This document shows, in pieces, positions 1-6,974 of a DNA stretch of 64,000 nucleotides (within the stretch, counting starts at the first letter, position 1; each line of letters begins with the position of its first letter). The translations under genes were made by a program, and so were the position numbers. Source of the DNA: Novosphingobium resinovorum (lineage in GTDB: Bacteria > Pseudomonadota > Alphaproteobacteria > Sphingomonadales > Sphingomonadaceae); assembly GCF_001742225.1 (NCBI RefSeq), contig NZ_CP017075.1:3564001-3628000 (forward strand). Reading direction: 5' to 3'. The notes under the pieces were generated by a model. It had not been told where the DNA came from. It did not search any database and worked only from the letters and a program-made list of their open reading frames with translations.

Positions 1-985
1 GCAGCATGTTCATCGCCATGCCGGATAGTTTTCCACCTCTATCGCCCGTGAAAAGCCATTCCGACTCTGCTAGTTTGGATTCCTTCAGTATGTCAGTCGC
101 CCGGGAAGTTAGGGGAACTCGGTGTTCCTTCCCAGCTTTCATGCGTGCGGCTGGTATCGTCCAGACGCCTCTCTCCAAATCGACCTCGGCCCATGTCCCG
201 CTCAACACCTCGCTCGTGCGAGTTGCTGTCAGTATGACAAATTCCAGTGCTGATGCTGCCATAGCGGCACGCTTACGTAGGCTTTCGACAAATCCGGGAA
301 TTTCGCCATAGGGCAGCGCCTTATGGTGACCGCGCGTTAGGCGCGCACGAGCGGGAAGAATTTGTCCGATATGGCCTCGCCAGCGCGCCGGGTTTTCGCC
401 CACTCGATAGCCCCGAGCTTTCGCAGCATCGAGCACGATTTCTATTCGACCTCTAACCCGGCTCGCAGTCTCTGGCTTGTCCTGCCAAATCGGCTCAAGG
501 ATTTTCAGCACGTGGGCTGTGCCAATGTCGGCAACAGGTAAATCGCCCATGACCGGGTATGCATAGGTTGCGAGCGTATTGCGCCATTGTTGACGGTGCT
601 TATCATTGCGCCAGCTGCCCTCGTTGGCGGCAATATGCGCCTCGGCAACGGCCCTGAACGTCATTCCGGCTACCTGAGCGGCCTGAGACGCCGCAAGGGC
701 CTCATTAGCCTCCCGTTGGCGCTCCTCAATGGGGTCAATCCCAGCCTTCACTTTCAGGCGAAGCGCGTCGCGAGCGTCGCGAGCGTGCGACAAGGAAATG
801 CCGCCCGTTCCAGCCGGGCCAAGCCCTACGTCGCGTGACTTCCCATTGAGCATGAAACGGTAGACCCAAGAGCGGGCCCCGCTCTCCTTAACCAGCAAAT
901 GCAATCCGCCCCCATCAGCATGGCGGCCTGGCTTTGCATTCTTCACCGCCAAGGGTGTGAGCGCGTTGCTAAGTTTTTTGGGCAT
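1..985 (-). CDS. P4-type tyrosine integrase, 3' end cut off by window
   Basis: Site-specific recombinase of the P4/DUF4102 family that inserts and excises genomic islands, usually at tRNA genes. Reading the minus strand from ATG at 985 gives an uninterrupted frame to the window edge (about 328 residues). It begins MPKKLSNALTPLAVKNAKPG, followed by the DUF4102 arm-binding domain (RHADGGGLHLLV, then SWVYRFMLNGKSRDVGLGP). A core-binding SAM-like domain follows (FRAVAEAHIAANEGSWRNDKHRQQW), then the start of the catalytic domain with the first catalytic Arg in ILTATRTSEVL. The His-x-x-Arg and Tyr part lies outside the window. A GGGAG sequence sits 6-10 bases before the ATG. It marks the left part of this window as island DNA. 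The family is clear; the target gene is not seen. Confidence 0.9.
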   Translation of the reverse strand, partial: MPKKLSNALTPLAVKNAKPGRHADGGGLHLLVKESGARSWVYRFMLNGKSRDVGLGPAGTGGISLSHARDARDALRLKVKAGIDPIEERQREANEALAASQAAQVAGMTFRAVAEAHIAANEGSWRNDKHRQQWRNTLATYAYPVMGDLPVADIGTAHVLKILEPIWQDKPETASRVRGRIEIVLDAAKARGYRVGENPARWRGHIGQILPARARLTRGHHKALPYGEIPGFVESLRKRAAMAASALEFVILTATRTSEVLSGTWAEVDLERGVWTIPAARMKAGKEHRVPLTSRATDILKESKLAESEWLFTGDRGGKLSGMAMNML

Positions 986-1013
986 TGTGGCTCCCTGTCG
1001 GGGAATCGAACCT
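986..1013 (-). other. tRNA 3'-end-like sequence beside integrase start (possible attachment site)
   Basis: The minus strand here contains GGTTCGATTCC followed by an acceptor-like GGGAGCCA, directly before the integrase ATG. This resembles the T-loop and 3' end of a tRNA. The 5' side of the T-stem does not pair and no D-arm, anticodon arm or matching 5' acceptor strand lies upstream, so it is not a whole tRNA. P4-type integrases recombine within tRNA 3' ends, which makes an attachment-site duplicate plausible. A chance resemblance is possible. Confidence 0.3.
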
Positions 1014-1488
1014 GCCTAACGATCAGTCCAATGGCGTCACGAGCATGGCGTTCCCAAAAACGTTCCCCGATAGTAGCGTGGTTTTATGGGAACGCAATGG
1101 GATGCGTCCGGACGCGCTAAGGAGGCGGTTCTCATAAAAACAGTAAAATTCAGAGATATATTGGACAAACCGGATTGAAGATGGATTATAGTTTGGCGGA
1201 CTCCCGCTCCGCCAACTGATCCGAACCAATCATCTGAAAAACATGGGAAATGCGGGAAGGCTGAGATAGCCGCTCTCCACTTCGGTCCCACACCGCGCAT
1301 TGGGCGCCCTTGCGCATCCTTGCGCACCATGGGGCTGGAAAGGGCCAAGCGCGAACCAATGCGGACGCCTCGATGCACTTCGCGTCCGATCCGCCACGCT
1401 CCATCGCCATCGGGCCGATCGAGGTCTTCCAGGATGAGAGCCTTCGGGGCCGGCCGACTGACCGGTCTGCTTCCCGAAAGGAAGCAGT
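1014..1488. other. Intergenic island DNA without a supportable gene; two hairpins
   Basis: No reading frame here has a convincing start, ribosome-binding site and recognisable protein. At 1190-1217 an imperfect inverted repeat (GGCGGA, 7-base loop, TCCGCC, extended by AGTT/AACT with one bulged T) is visible. It has no following T run, so it is not a standard terminator. At 1467-1487 CTGCTTCC, a 5-base loop and GGAAGCAG form a perfect 8-bp hairpin. That hairpin contains the Shine-Dalgarno sequence of the downstream decayed gene and ends one base before its ATG, so it could hide the ribosome-binding site. Confidence 0.5.
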
Positions 1489-1835
1489 ATGTCGCAGCAA
1501 GCACAGTCAGCCGCCGCGGTCGGCGCCATTCAGACCTGGACGCATGAGCAGACGAGGCGGCGATGTTCGTGGCTGCTAATCGTGCGCGTCGAGCGATCAA
1601 CCGGCTTGATGAGTTCCACGCCGCTCTTGTCGCCGGGGATGAGGATGCGGTCGAGATCAATCGTGTGGTCGAAGCGGCTGGATTGCGGGTGTCGCGGCAG
1701 ACGGGGTCGCAGTCATAGCAACCGGGCGAGGTCGCATTCACAAGCAGCATTGCCAGTGTCCTTGGCTGCTACGGTGAAGAGTTGGTCCTTGAGGCCTATG
1801 ACGGTCGGGCGATGATGCAGCGCGCGGCAGCCTGA
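1489..1835 (+). pseudogene. Decayed small plasmid/island-type gene (frameshift plus stop)
   Basis: An ATG at 1489 with GGAAG upstream begins MSQQAQSAAAVGAIQTWT. The sensible reading then moves to another frame near 1548 and continues ADEAAMFVAANRARRAINRLDEFHAALVA up to ...EAAGLRVSRQTGSQS. It meets an in-frame TAG at 1716-1718 and goes on in the same frame as QPGEVAFTSSIASVLGCYGEELVLEAY to TGA at 1833. The parts read as one protein with a frameshift and a nonsense codon. The GLRVSRQ...GEVAFTSSI...YGEELV pattern recalls hypothetical proteins on plasmids and integrative elements, but the family assignment is from memory and weak. No function can be given. Confidence 0.55.
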
Positions 1836-2312
1836 ATGAATGCGCCCGCCGACAGATGAGCCGGCGGGCGCTGCATTTCTACAGCATAATGTTTCCACCA
1901 CTAATATCTCGATCTCGCAGTCTGGAAAACCAGACTGCCGTGATCCAGTGGTCTAAACCATCGAAATGAGGGGCCCGTTGGACGCCGATCACCCCGCTAA
2001 CGGGGTTCCTTTTCGCACGCCGATCAACAACTGGGACGCCGGTTAGGGCGCGGGCGAACAACAAAGGCTTTCGCCATGTGATCCGGTTCGCCCGCAAGCC
2101 GTAACTCATCCCCGATTGAGATCGGGGAGGGTCTGATCAATCGACCATTGCGGCGACGAGACGCTGCAAATGATCCCGGCTCAGAAGACCCGAGGGCAAC
2201 CGGATCAGTCCATTATGCCCGGCCGCTGGATGGTAGATGGTATTTTCGGGGCGCTTTTGCGCGCCTTGGATATTGATATGCATGTTTTCCTGTGGTGCGG
2301 ACTTTTCCGCAT
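1836..2312. other. Intergenic region, no supportable gene
   Basis: No frame in this 477-bp stretch carries both a ribosome-binding site and a recognisable product. A short plus-strand frame ending at the TAA near 2102 reads TPITPLTGFLFARRSTTGTP and could be the tail of a lost gene. A perfect hairpin at 2110-2127 (CCCCGAT, loop TGAG, ATCGGGG) lies just after it and would suit a terminator remnant, although no T run follows. Confidence 0.4.
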
Positions 2313-2582
2313 TTATCTTCTAAATCCGCTGCGCCGTCTTGGCGGCCCTCCGCCTTGTCCCGGCGTCTTTTCACGAAACACGATTCGGCCCTTCGAAAGA
2401 TCGTAAGGCGTCATTTCGACATGCACCCGATCTCCCACCACCGAGCGGATGCGAAACTTGCGCATCTTGCCCGCCGTGTAGGCGATGATCTTGTGCTCGT
2501 TGTCGAGCAGAACCGCGAAGCGCCCATCGGGGAGGATTTCCTCGATAAAACCTTCCATCGTCAGTAATTCTTCCTTGGCCAA
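2313..2582 (-). CDS. infA: Translation initiation factor IF-1 paralog
   Basis: Small S1/OB-fold protein. IF-1 binds the 30S A site with IF-2 and IF-3 during initiation. The 89 residues begin [20 protein letters not shown] and keep the IF-1 landmarks [23 protein letters not shown] and KGRIVFR. The start is a TTG at 2582, chosen because it gives the conserved MAKE beginning; GGGA lies about eight bases upstream. After IVFR there is an extra basic tail ([19 protein letters not shown]) that makes it longer than the usual 72 residues. It stands alone in accessory DNA with no ribosomal neighbours, so it is probably a second infA rather than the essential copy. The role of the tail is unknown. Confidence 0.85.
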   Translation of the reverse strand: MAKEELLTMEGFIEEILPDGRFAVLLDNEHKIIAYTAGKMRKFRIRSVVGDRVHVEMTPYDLSKGRIVFREKTPGQGGGPPRRRSGFRR

Positions 2583-2890
2583 TCCATGCTATCCCGAATA
2601 CGAGGGCACCCGCCGACATGCATGCGCAAAACGGCGGTCATGAGAGCCAGGCTGATGTCTGAAAAACACCTGCGCGATGCAGGCGAAAATTCGTCAAAAA
2701 CGACGCAGCGATGTCCATATACATACAAAAATCGATTTTTCAATGAGGGTGCGGATTTTTAAATATATCCTCAATTCAGGTAATGCACTCGCCGATCGGC
2801 GTGAAATCCTGTAGAAGGTAAATATTGCCGGCCATTTTTGCACATCGGTGACTGAGAGACCAAGCGCGCTCCCGCAAAAGGAGAGTCTGC
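2583..2890. other. AT-rich intergenic region with palindrome
   Basis: This is the only clearly AT-rich stretch in the first 6 kb. It separates the leftward infA paralog from the rightward small gene at 2891 and probably holds both promoters. A perfect 14-base palindrome AAAAATCGATTTTT lies at 2727-2740. No protein-coding frame is convincing. Confidence 0.4.
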
Positions 2891-3064
2891 ATGGACCTCA
2901 ATCAGCTACTTTATCATCATCAGATTGCGCTGATGGAATTCGCCAGCCGCAGCAAGGGCAGCCGTGATGCCGGGGCGCGGTTCGATCTGGTCCGCCACTA
3001 TGAAACCAGGATCGCCCGGCTGCGACAGGACATGGGTGTCTCAGCTTACCCGCAATGGTCATGA
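2891..3064 (+). CDS. Small hypothetical protein (57 aa)
   Basis: ATG at 2891 is preceded by a good AAAGGAGAG ribosome-binding site. The 57-residue product starts MDLNQLLYHHQIALMEFASR and includes RFDLVRHYETRIARLRQDMG. It is mostly helical and charged, with no signal peptide or membrane segment. Similar short proteins beginning MDLN-LL--HQ occur in sphingomonads without known function. It is the first gene of a possible rightward cluster ending at 4461. Confidence 0.6.
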   Translation: MDLNQLLYHHQIALMEFASRSKGSRDAGARFDLVRHYETRIARLRQDMGVSAYPQWS

Positions 3065-3366
3065 ACTGGTCGTCGCCAAATCACTTGGCCCGCCCAAGGT
3101 CGCGCTCGGCGGGCATCCCGACGTGCGGACGCCAATGGAGCCGGATTTCAAGAGATGATCCGATCTTCTTGCGGCGCAGCGAAATAGCCGATCTCGCGTT
3201 CGCTCTTCTCGGGGGTCGGGTGGCGGCGCGGGATTTTCTTCGCGGCCCCGGTCCCGATCACGAAGGGACCATGCTTGAGATGGCAAGCGCCTCTCTCATC
3301 GGCCAGCTGCAGGTAACCAATCTGCTCCGGAAGGTCGCTGCGCGTCGGATACGCCCGTATCAATAG
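3055..3366 (+). CDS. Possible small protein of unknown function
   Basis: An open frame of 103 codons overlaps the end of the preceding small gene and stops 10 bases before the DUF2384 gene. Its second half (RRSEIADLAFALLGGRVAAR...MASASLIGQLQVTNLLRKV) has a plausible helical composition. There is no ribosome-binding site before the first ATG, and a competing minus-strand frame covers the same bases. It may be a real gene with a later start or a chance frame. Confidence 0.3.
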   Translation: MVMNWSSPNHLARPRSRSAGIPTCGRQWSRISRDDPIFLRRSEIADLAFALLGGRVAARDFLRGPGPDHEGTMLEMASASLIGQLQVTNLLRKVAARRIRPYQ

Positions 3367-3376
3367 GAAATCCTGA

Positions 3377-3643
3377 ATGGAAAGCGAAGACAAACCCGCC
3401 CCGCCGGCTCGCGCGAAAATGCGATGGTCGGATCGCCCGAAGCTAGCCCCTGATGCGGCGAGCCGCCAGGGGCAGGTGACGAAGCTGGCGCTCGAAACAT
3501 TTGGAGGCCGGGACGAGGCTATCGCCTATCTCAACACGGCTTGCGGCAAGCTTGGCGGGCGACCGCTTGATCTCGCCGTGGAATCAGCGGAGGGCCTGAA
3601 CCGGGTGGAGCGCGCCCTTGCGGACCTGAAGCCCGCATGCTGA
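3377..3643 (+). CDS. DUF2384 (MbcA/ParS/Xre-type) antitoxin-like protein
   Basis: An 88-residue protein whose C-terminal half carries the DUF2384 toxin-binding signature: AIAYLNTACGKLGGRPLDLAVES, then GLNRVERALADL. In known type II systems this domain holds a RES-type or related toxin inactive, usually behind an N-terminal Xre helix-turn-helix. Here the first 40 residues (PAPPARAKMRWSDRPKLAPDAAS) show no helix-turn-helix and no RES toxin follows. GGAAATCCTGA before ATG 3377 gives a reasonable ribosome-binding site. The stop overlaps the start of the transglutaminase-like gene by 7 bases, so the two are probably translated together. It may be an orphan antitoxin or partner to an unusual toxin. 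Confidence 0.65.
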   Translation: MESEDKPAPPARAKMRWSDRPKLAPDAASRQGQVTKLALETFGGRDEAIAYLNTACGKLGGRPLDLAVESAEGLNRVERALADLKPAC

Positions 3644-4461
3644 TCCGCGCGGGTTACGATATAGCCTTCACATGCGAACAGTCTGTGCCGATGCTGGCGC
3701 ATCTGAGCGTCCATTCTTCGCGCAACAAGGATCTGCGCACGCCGCAGCGACTGTTCACGATGCCTGACGTCCCGATCTATGATTACGTCGATAGCTTCGG
3801 CAACATCTGTACCCGTCTCACCATTCCGACCGGCGGCCTGACGCTGTCCTGCGGCTTCGTCATCGAGGATGATTTCGACCCCGATCCGGTCGAACCGGAA
3901 GCCTCGCAATCAGCGATCGAGGCTTTGCCGGACGATGTCATGCTCTACCTTCTGGCCAGCCGTTATTGCGAAACGGATCGCCTGAGCGAAATGGCGTGGG
4001 ACCTGTTCGGCAGCACCCCGCCGGGTTGGGCATTGGTCCAGGCCATCGTGGATTTTGTACATCGTCACATCCGCTTCGACTACATGAAGGCAAGGTCGAC
4101 AAAGACAGCGTGGGATGTGTTCGAGGAGCGCGAAGGTGTCTGCCGCGATTTCGCGCATCTGGCGATCACGCTGTGCCGCTGTATGAACCTGCCTGCACGC
4201 TACTGCACCGGCTATCTCGGCGACATGGACTTGTTAAAGCCGCTGGGAGACATGGATTTTTCGGCCTGGTTCGAAGTGTGGCTGGGCGATCGCTGGTATG
4301 TCTTCGATGCAAGGCACAACCGCCCTCGCAGCGGGCGAATATTGATGGCGCGAGGACGTGACGCAGCCGATGCGGCGCTGACGATGACCTTCGGACCCGT
4401 CACACTTTCCCGGTTCGACATCTACACGGACGAAGACAGATTGGGCCTCGCTTCATCTTGA
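3637..4461 (+). CDS. Transglutaminase-like cysteine protease family protein
   Basis: 274 residues of the bacterial transglutaminase-like family (COG1305 type). The N-terminal beta domain (residues about 45-80) precedes the core. The core holds the Cys motif REGVCRDFAH (Cys169) and the Asp region YVFDARHNRPR (Asp224). The usual His in the MDFHAWFE-type segment appears as Ser: here it reads MDFSAWFEVWLGDRW (Ser209). With that His missing, normal catalysis is doubtful unless another residue substitutes. There is no signal peptide, so it is cytoplasmic. It overlaps the DUF2384 gene by 7 bases and its 3' end overlaps the convergent thioesterase gene by 9 bases. The substrate is unknown. Confidence 0.8.
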   Translation: MLIRAGYDIAFTCEQSVPMLAHLSVHSSRNKDLRTPQRLFTMPDVPIYDYVDSFGNICTRLTIPTGGLTLSCGFVIEDDFDPDPVEPEASQSAIEALPDDVMLYLLASRYCETDRLSEMAWDLFGSTPPGWALVQAIVDFVHRHIRFDYMKARSTKTAWDVFEEREGVCRDFAHLAITLCRCMNLPARYCTGYLGDMDLLKPLGDMDFSAWFEVWLGDRWYVFDARHNRPRSGRILMARGRDAADAALTMTFGPVTLSRFDIYTDEDRLGLASS

Positions 4462-4884
4462 CGCTGGAGCGGCTTGCTCCTCGGAGGCTCCAGGAAAGAA
4501 GCATGCCATTACGGCGGCTGTCACCCGGACCGGACGCTGCGACACCGCATCGACGCAGCACCAGCGCGATTTCACCTCGGCAATCACTTCGCTGCCGCGC
4601 CGGATCGTCGTTTCGTAGAATGCGCTCTCCCGGCGGACCTGCTCCAGCACTACATTGGCCGTCAGCTGGTCGCGAAGGAATGCCGGTTTGCGGTACGTGA
4701 TCTCATGTTTGAGCGCGATCCATAAATAAGCTGCAACGGCGGCAGGCGATGCCACTCTCTGCCAATGTTCGATGACGGCTGCCTGCACCCATTGCAAATA
4801 TATAGAATTATTGACGTGCCCCATGAAGTCGATGTGGTCGATCTCGATCTTCAAGGGACAACTGTGCATTTGCGCGGAATTCAT
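4453..4884 (-). CDS. 4HBT-type acyl-CoA thioesterase
   Basis: Hotdog-fold thioesterase that hydrolyses acyl-CoA thioesters in the cytoplasm. The family active-site pattern is visible as DHIDFMGHVNNSIYLQWV (residues about 15-32), followed by the long hotdog helix and strands EITYRKPAF, ESAFYETTIRRG and VIAEVKSRWCCVD. ATG at 4884 gives 143 residues, close to the family norm. A TTG at 4941 would add 19 residues that match nothing known. No strong ribosome-binding site distinguishes the two. The last bases overlap the convergent transglutaminase-like gene. The true substrate cannot be told. Confidence 0.85.
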   Translation of the reverse strand: MNSAQMHSCPLKIEIDHIDFMGHVNNSIYLQWVQAAVIEHWQRVASPAAVAAYLWIALKHEITYRKPAFLRDQLTANVVLEQVRRESAFYETTIRRGSEVIAEVKSRWCCVDAVSQRPVRVTAAVMACFFPGASEEQAAPASR

Positions 4885-5111
4885 GATGCTATCTATCACA
4901 TAGCTATGACATTCCGGATTCGTTTTTGGACGAGATTCCAATTCAGCCTATCTATTTTTTCAGATGCGCCTACAAGAGCCGGGCTGAAACGTCGCCTGCG
5001 ACGGATATTGGGCCGCCAAGGCTCCCCTTTGTCCTTTACTAGCCTCACGAAGCCGGGATGTGCCGCTGTTGGCGCATGCCCGTCATACTGCATTGGGCAA
5101 AGGATACCCAT

Positions 5112-5318
5112 ATGATCACCGGCACCGTAAAATTCTTCAACGCCGATAAGGGCTTCGGTTTCATCGCTCCCGAAACGGGCGGCGATGACGCCTTCGTTCA
5201 CATCAGCGCGGTCGAACGCGCAGGCATGCGCACCCTGAACAAGGATCAGCGCGTGTCCTACGAACTGGAAACCGACCGTCGCGGCAAGACTTCGGCCGTC
5301 AATCTCCAGTCGGCCTGA
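5112..5318 (+). CDS. Cold-shock protein, CspA family
   Basis: 68-residue single cold-shock domain that binds single-stranded RNA or DNA. RNP1 (KGFGFIAPE) and RNP2 ([10 protein letters not shown]) are intact, preceded by [17 protein letters not shown] at 5112 is chosen because it begins at the domain and has AAAGGA eight bases upstream; an earlier ATG at 5058 adds sequence unlike the family. The long non-coding leader from 4885 would suit the usual post-transcriptional control of these genes. Confidence 0.95.
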   Translation: MITGTVKFFNADKGFGFIAPETGGDDAFVHISAVERAGMRTLNKDQRVSYELETDRRGKTSAVNLQSA

Positions 5319-5383
5319 ACAAACTGGATTGGCGGACCTTTACGAAGGTTCGCCAATCTTCCGCCGGAGGCAGGAGTACATTT

Positions 5384-5599
5384 ATGTCGTCGCTGGCATT
5401 TTATCGCGAGCAAGCCGATCTCCAGACGATTGCGGCCGATGCCGCAAGACTCCCTCAAGTGCGAGACCGCTGCCTGCGCGCGGTGTCTGCATGGACCGAA
5501 CTGGCTGATCGCGCTCAGAAAACCGAGGATGCTCGGAAAGTGAAAGCCTTGCACATCGGTGAAAGCGTTCCCGATGTCGCAGAAGTCAACGGTCAGTAA
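5384..5599 (+). CDS. Small hypothetical protein (71 aa)
   Basis: ATG at 5384 follows GGCAGGAG. The product MSSLAFYREQADLQTIAADA... continues RLPQVRDRCLRAVSAWTELADRAQ and is predicted to be alpha-helical. This resembles short uncharacterised sphingomonad proteins found near cold-shock genes. It follows the cold-shock gene by 65 bases in the same direction and may be cotranscribed. Function is unknown. Confidence 0.65.
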   Translation: MSSLAFYREQADLQTIAADAARLPQVRDRCLRAVSAWTELADRAQKTEDARKVKALHIGESVPDVAEVNGQ

Positions 5600-6974
5600 C
5601 AGTATTATATTTCCGTATGATCAGCCTGCACGAATTCTTGGTGAATGGCGTGTGCTTGCCATGGTCGGGGCGATAATCGTCTGATGAAATCTCCAGCGGA
5701 CGAAGCGCTGTGCCAGTCGCGCGCGCCGTCTTTCGGAAAAAATATAGACGTCGATCAATGCCGGTGGCGAAGGTGTTCTAGCCGGCTGCCGCATTCTTGA
5801 AGAGGTGGGGTCCGTATTGCCATCTCGATAATGGCACATGTTCGCCGTCTTCAATTTAAAGCCGCCAGTCTCTTTTGGGTCATTTTTGGGCCTGCAGGAC
5901 AGGAAAGCGGATGGACTGCACCAGAGCATCGCAAGTGGAGGTCGTTTAACGTCCACAACGGGACGCATAGCTGCATCTCCGCAGTCGATCGATAGTGTTG
6001 AAAATGGCATCGCGTAGTTCGGGGTTTGAACGAGAGGTCAGTCGGGCTCGGGCGCTCAGCCGGGCATCGCCTGCGCGGGGACCGGGATCAACTTGGCAGT
6101 TTGCGGAGATTTTGGGCGTTTGCGGCGAAGAGGAACTCATCTTTTACGCCGTTTGGTCCCCGAAGAGTCATTCCTTGAAGGTCGCGCGCAGGTCTTGATC
6201 ACTGGCAGCCGCCATGGGGTTCTCAAGATTGATGCTTGTGACGGTCTCGCCTGCATTCTTGCGAAGATAGTCGCGCAAACCTTTACAGAAAGCCTTTTTC
6301 CAATCTCGTGCGCGCGGCGGTGAGCTCCGCGTTATATGCATCTCAGCCGTATTGATGCTCTTTCCACGCAGCAGTCATGAATACAGTCATTCGTGCGCAC
6401 TGGTGCACGGGTGGCCATGCGCAAGCGGTCGGCAACGGGCACGACCTCATCCTGACCGAAGCGGTAGCGAGCATCCACCTAAGTCAGGCTATGGGCTATC
6501 CCTCTCATGGTTAGAGGGAAAAAAGCTCCCCTCCTTTTCCACAATCCGCGGCGGTCCCGGACAGGCGGAGGTGATTGGCTGGGTCGTGCTGCCACCGGCT
6601 CACCAGGCAGCGATCTGCGCCATTTCCGCTACGTCTCCGCCGGCCACCACCGCTTGGGCAGTTCGAAAACCGCGTAAAATGCGCATTTTGCGTGTGCCGG
6701 CAATCGGATAGCTTCATGCCTGCAAGAATTGCATCCGCTTTGCCGGCATCGGTCGGTAACGCGATGACATGTGCATTGCCTTGTGGAATGTTGTCAGAGG
6801 GGACAATTGCCTGGCGGGGCTGAATTTCAAGTATTCTCCAGGCGGGAAAATGGAGGGTGTATGCTGCATTGCCAAAAGATTACGAAATCTTCATGCAGAT
6901 CGGTGCAGACTTCGCTGGAACTTGTCTTTCGAAGCCGATAAATCCCGCGCAAATCCGAGGGACACTCATCGTTC
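5600..6974. other. 1.4 kb without a supportable gene; palindrome before czcC
   Basis: Several short frames are open here but none combines a ribosome-binding site, family resemblance and a codon pattern like its neighbours. The stretch may be eroded mobile DNA. Its right end must hold the promoter of the metal efflux operon. There AAGATT and AATCTT form a perfect dyad around a 4-base spacer at 6876-6891, about 85 bases before the czcC start. This could be a regulator site. Confidence 0.45.

Noticed and set aside
1716..1718. In-frame TAG as possible recoding (pyrrolysine or readthrough)
   Set aside because: A frameshift near 1548 in the same gene makes simple decay the better explanation; no recoding signal is seen.
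1037..1750. Long minus-strand open frame (237 codons)
   Set aside because: Low-complexity Ser/Arg/Ala product with no family resemblance; lies across the decayed plus-strand gene and the hairpins.
3148..3393. Minus-strand frame opposite the uncertain gene at 3055
   Set aside because: Direction opposes the rightward cluster and there is no start signal; neither strand is secure.
3377..3643. Calling a classical Xre/RES toxin-antitoxin system
   Set aside because: No helix-turn-helix in the protein and no RES-domain gene beside it.
5621..6010. Minus-strand open frame of 129 codons in the gene-poor stretch
   Set aside because: No ribosome-binding site and no recognisable domain; kept as possible remnant only.
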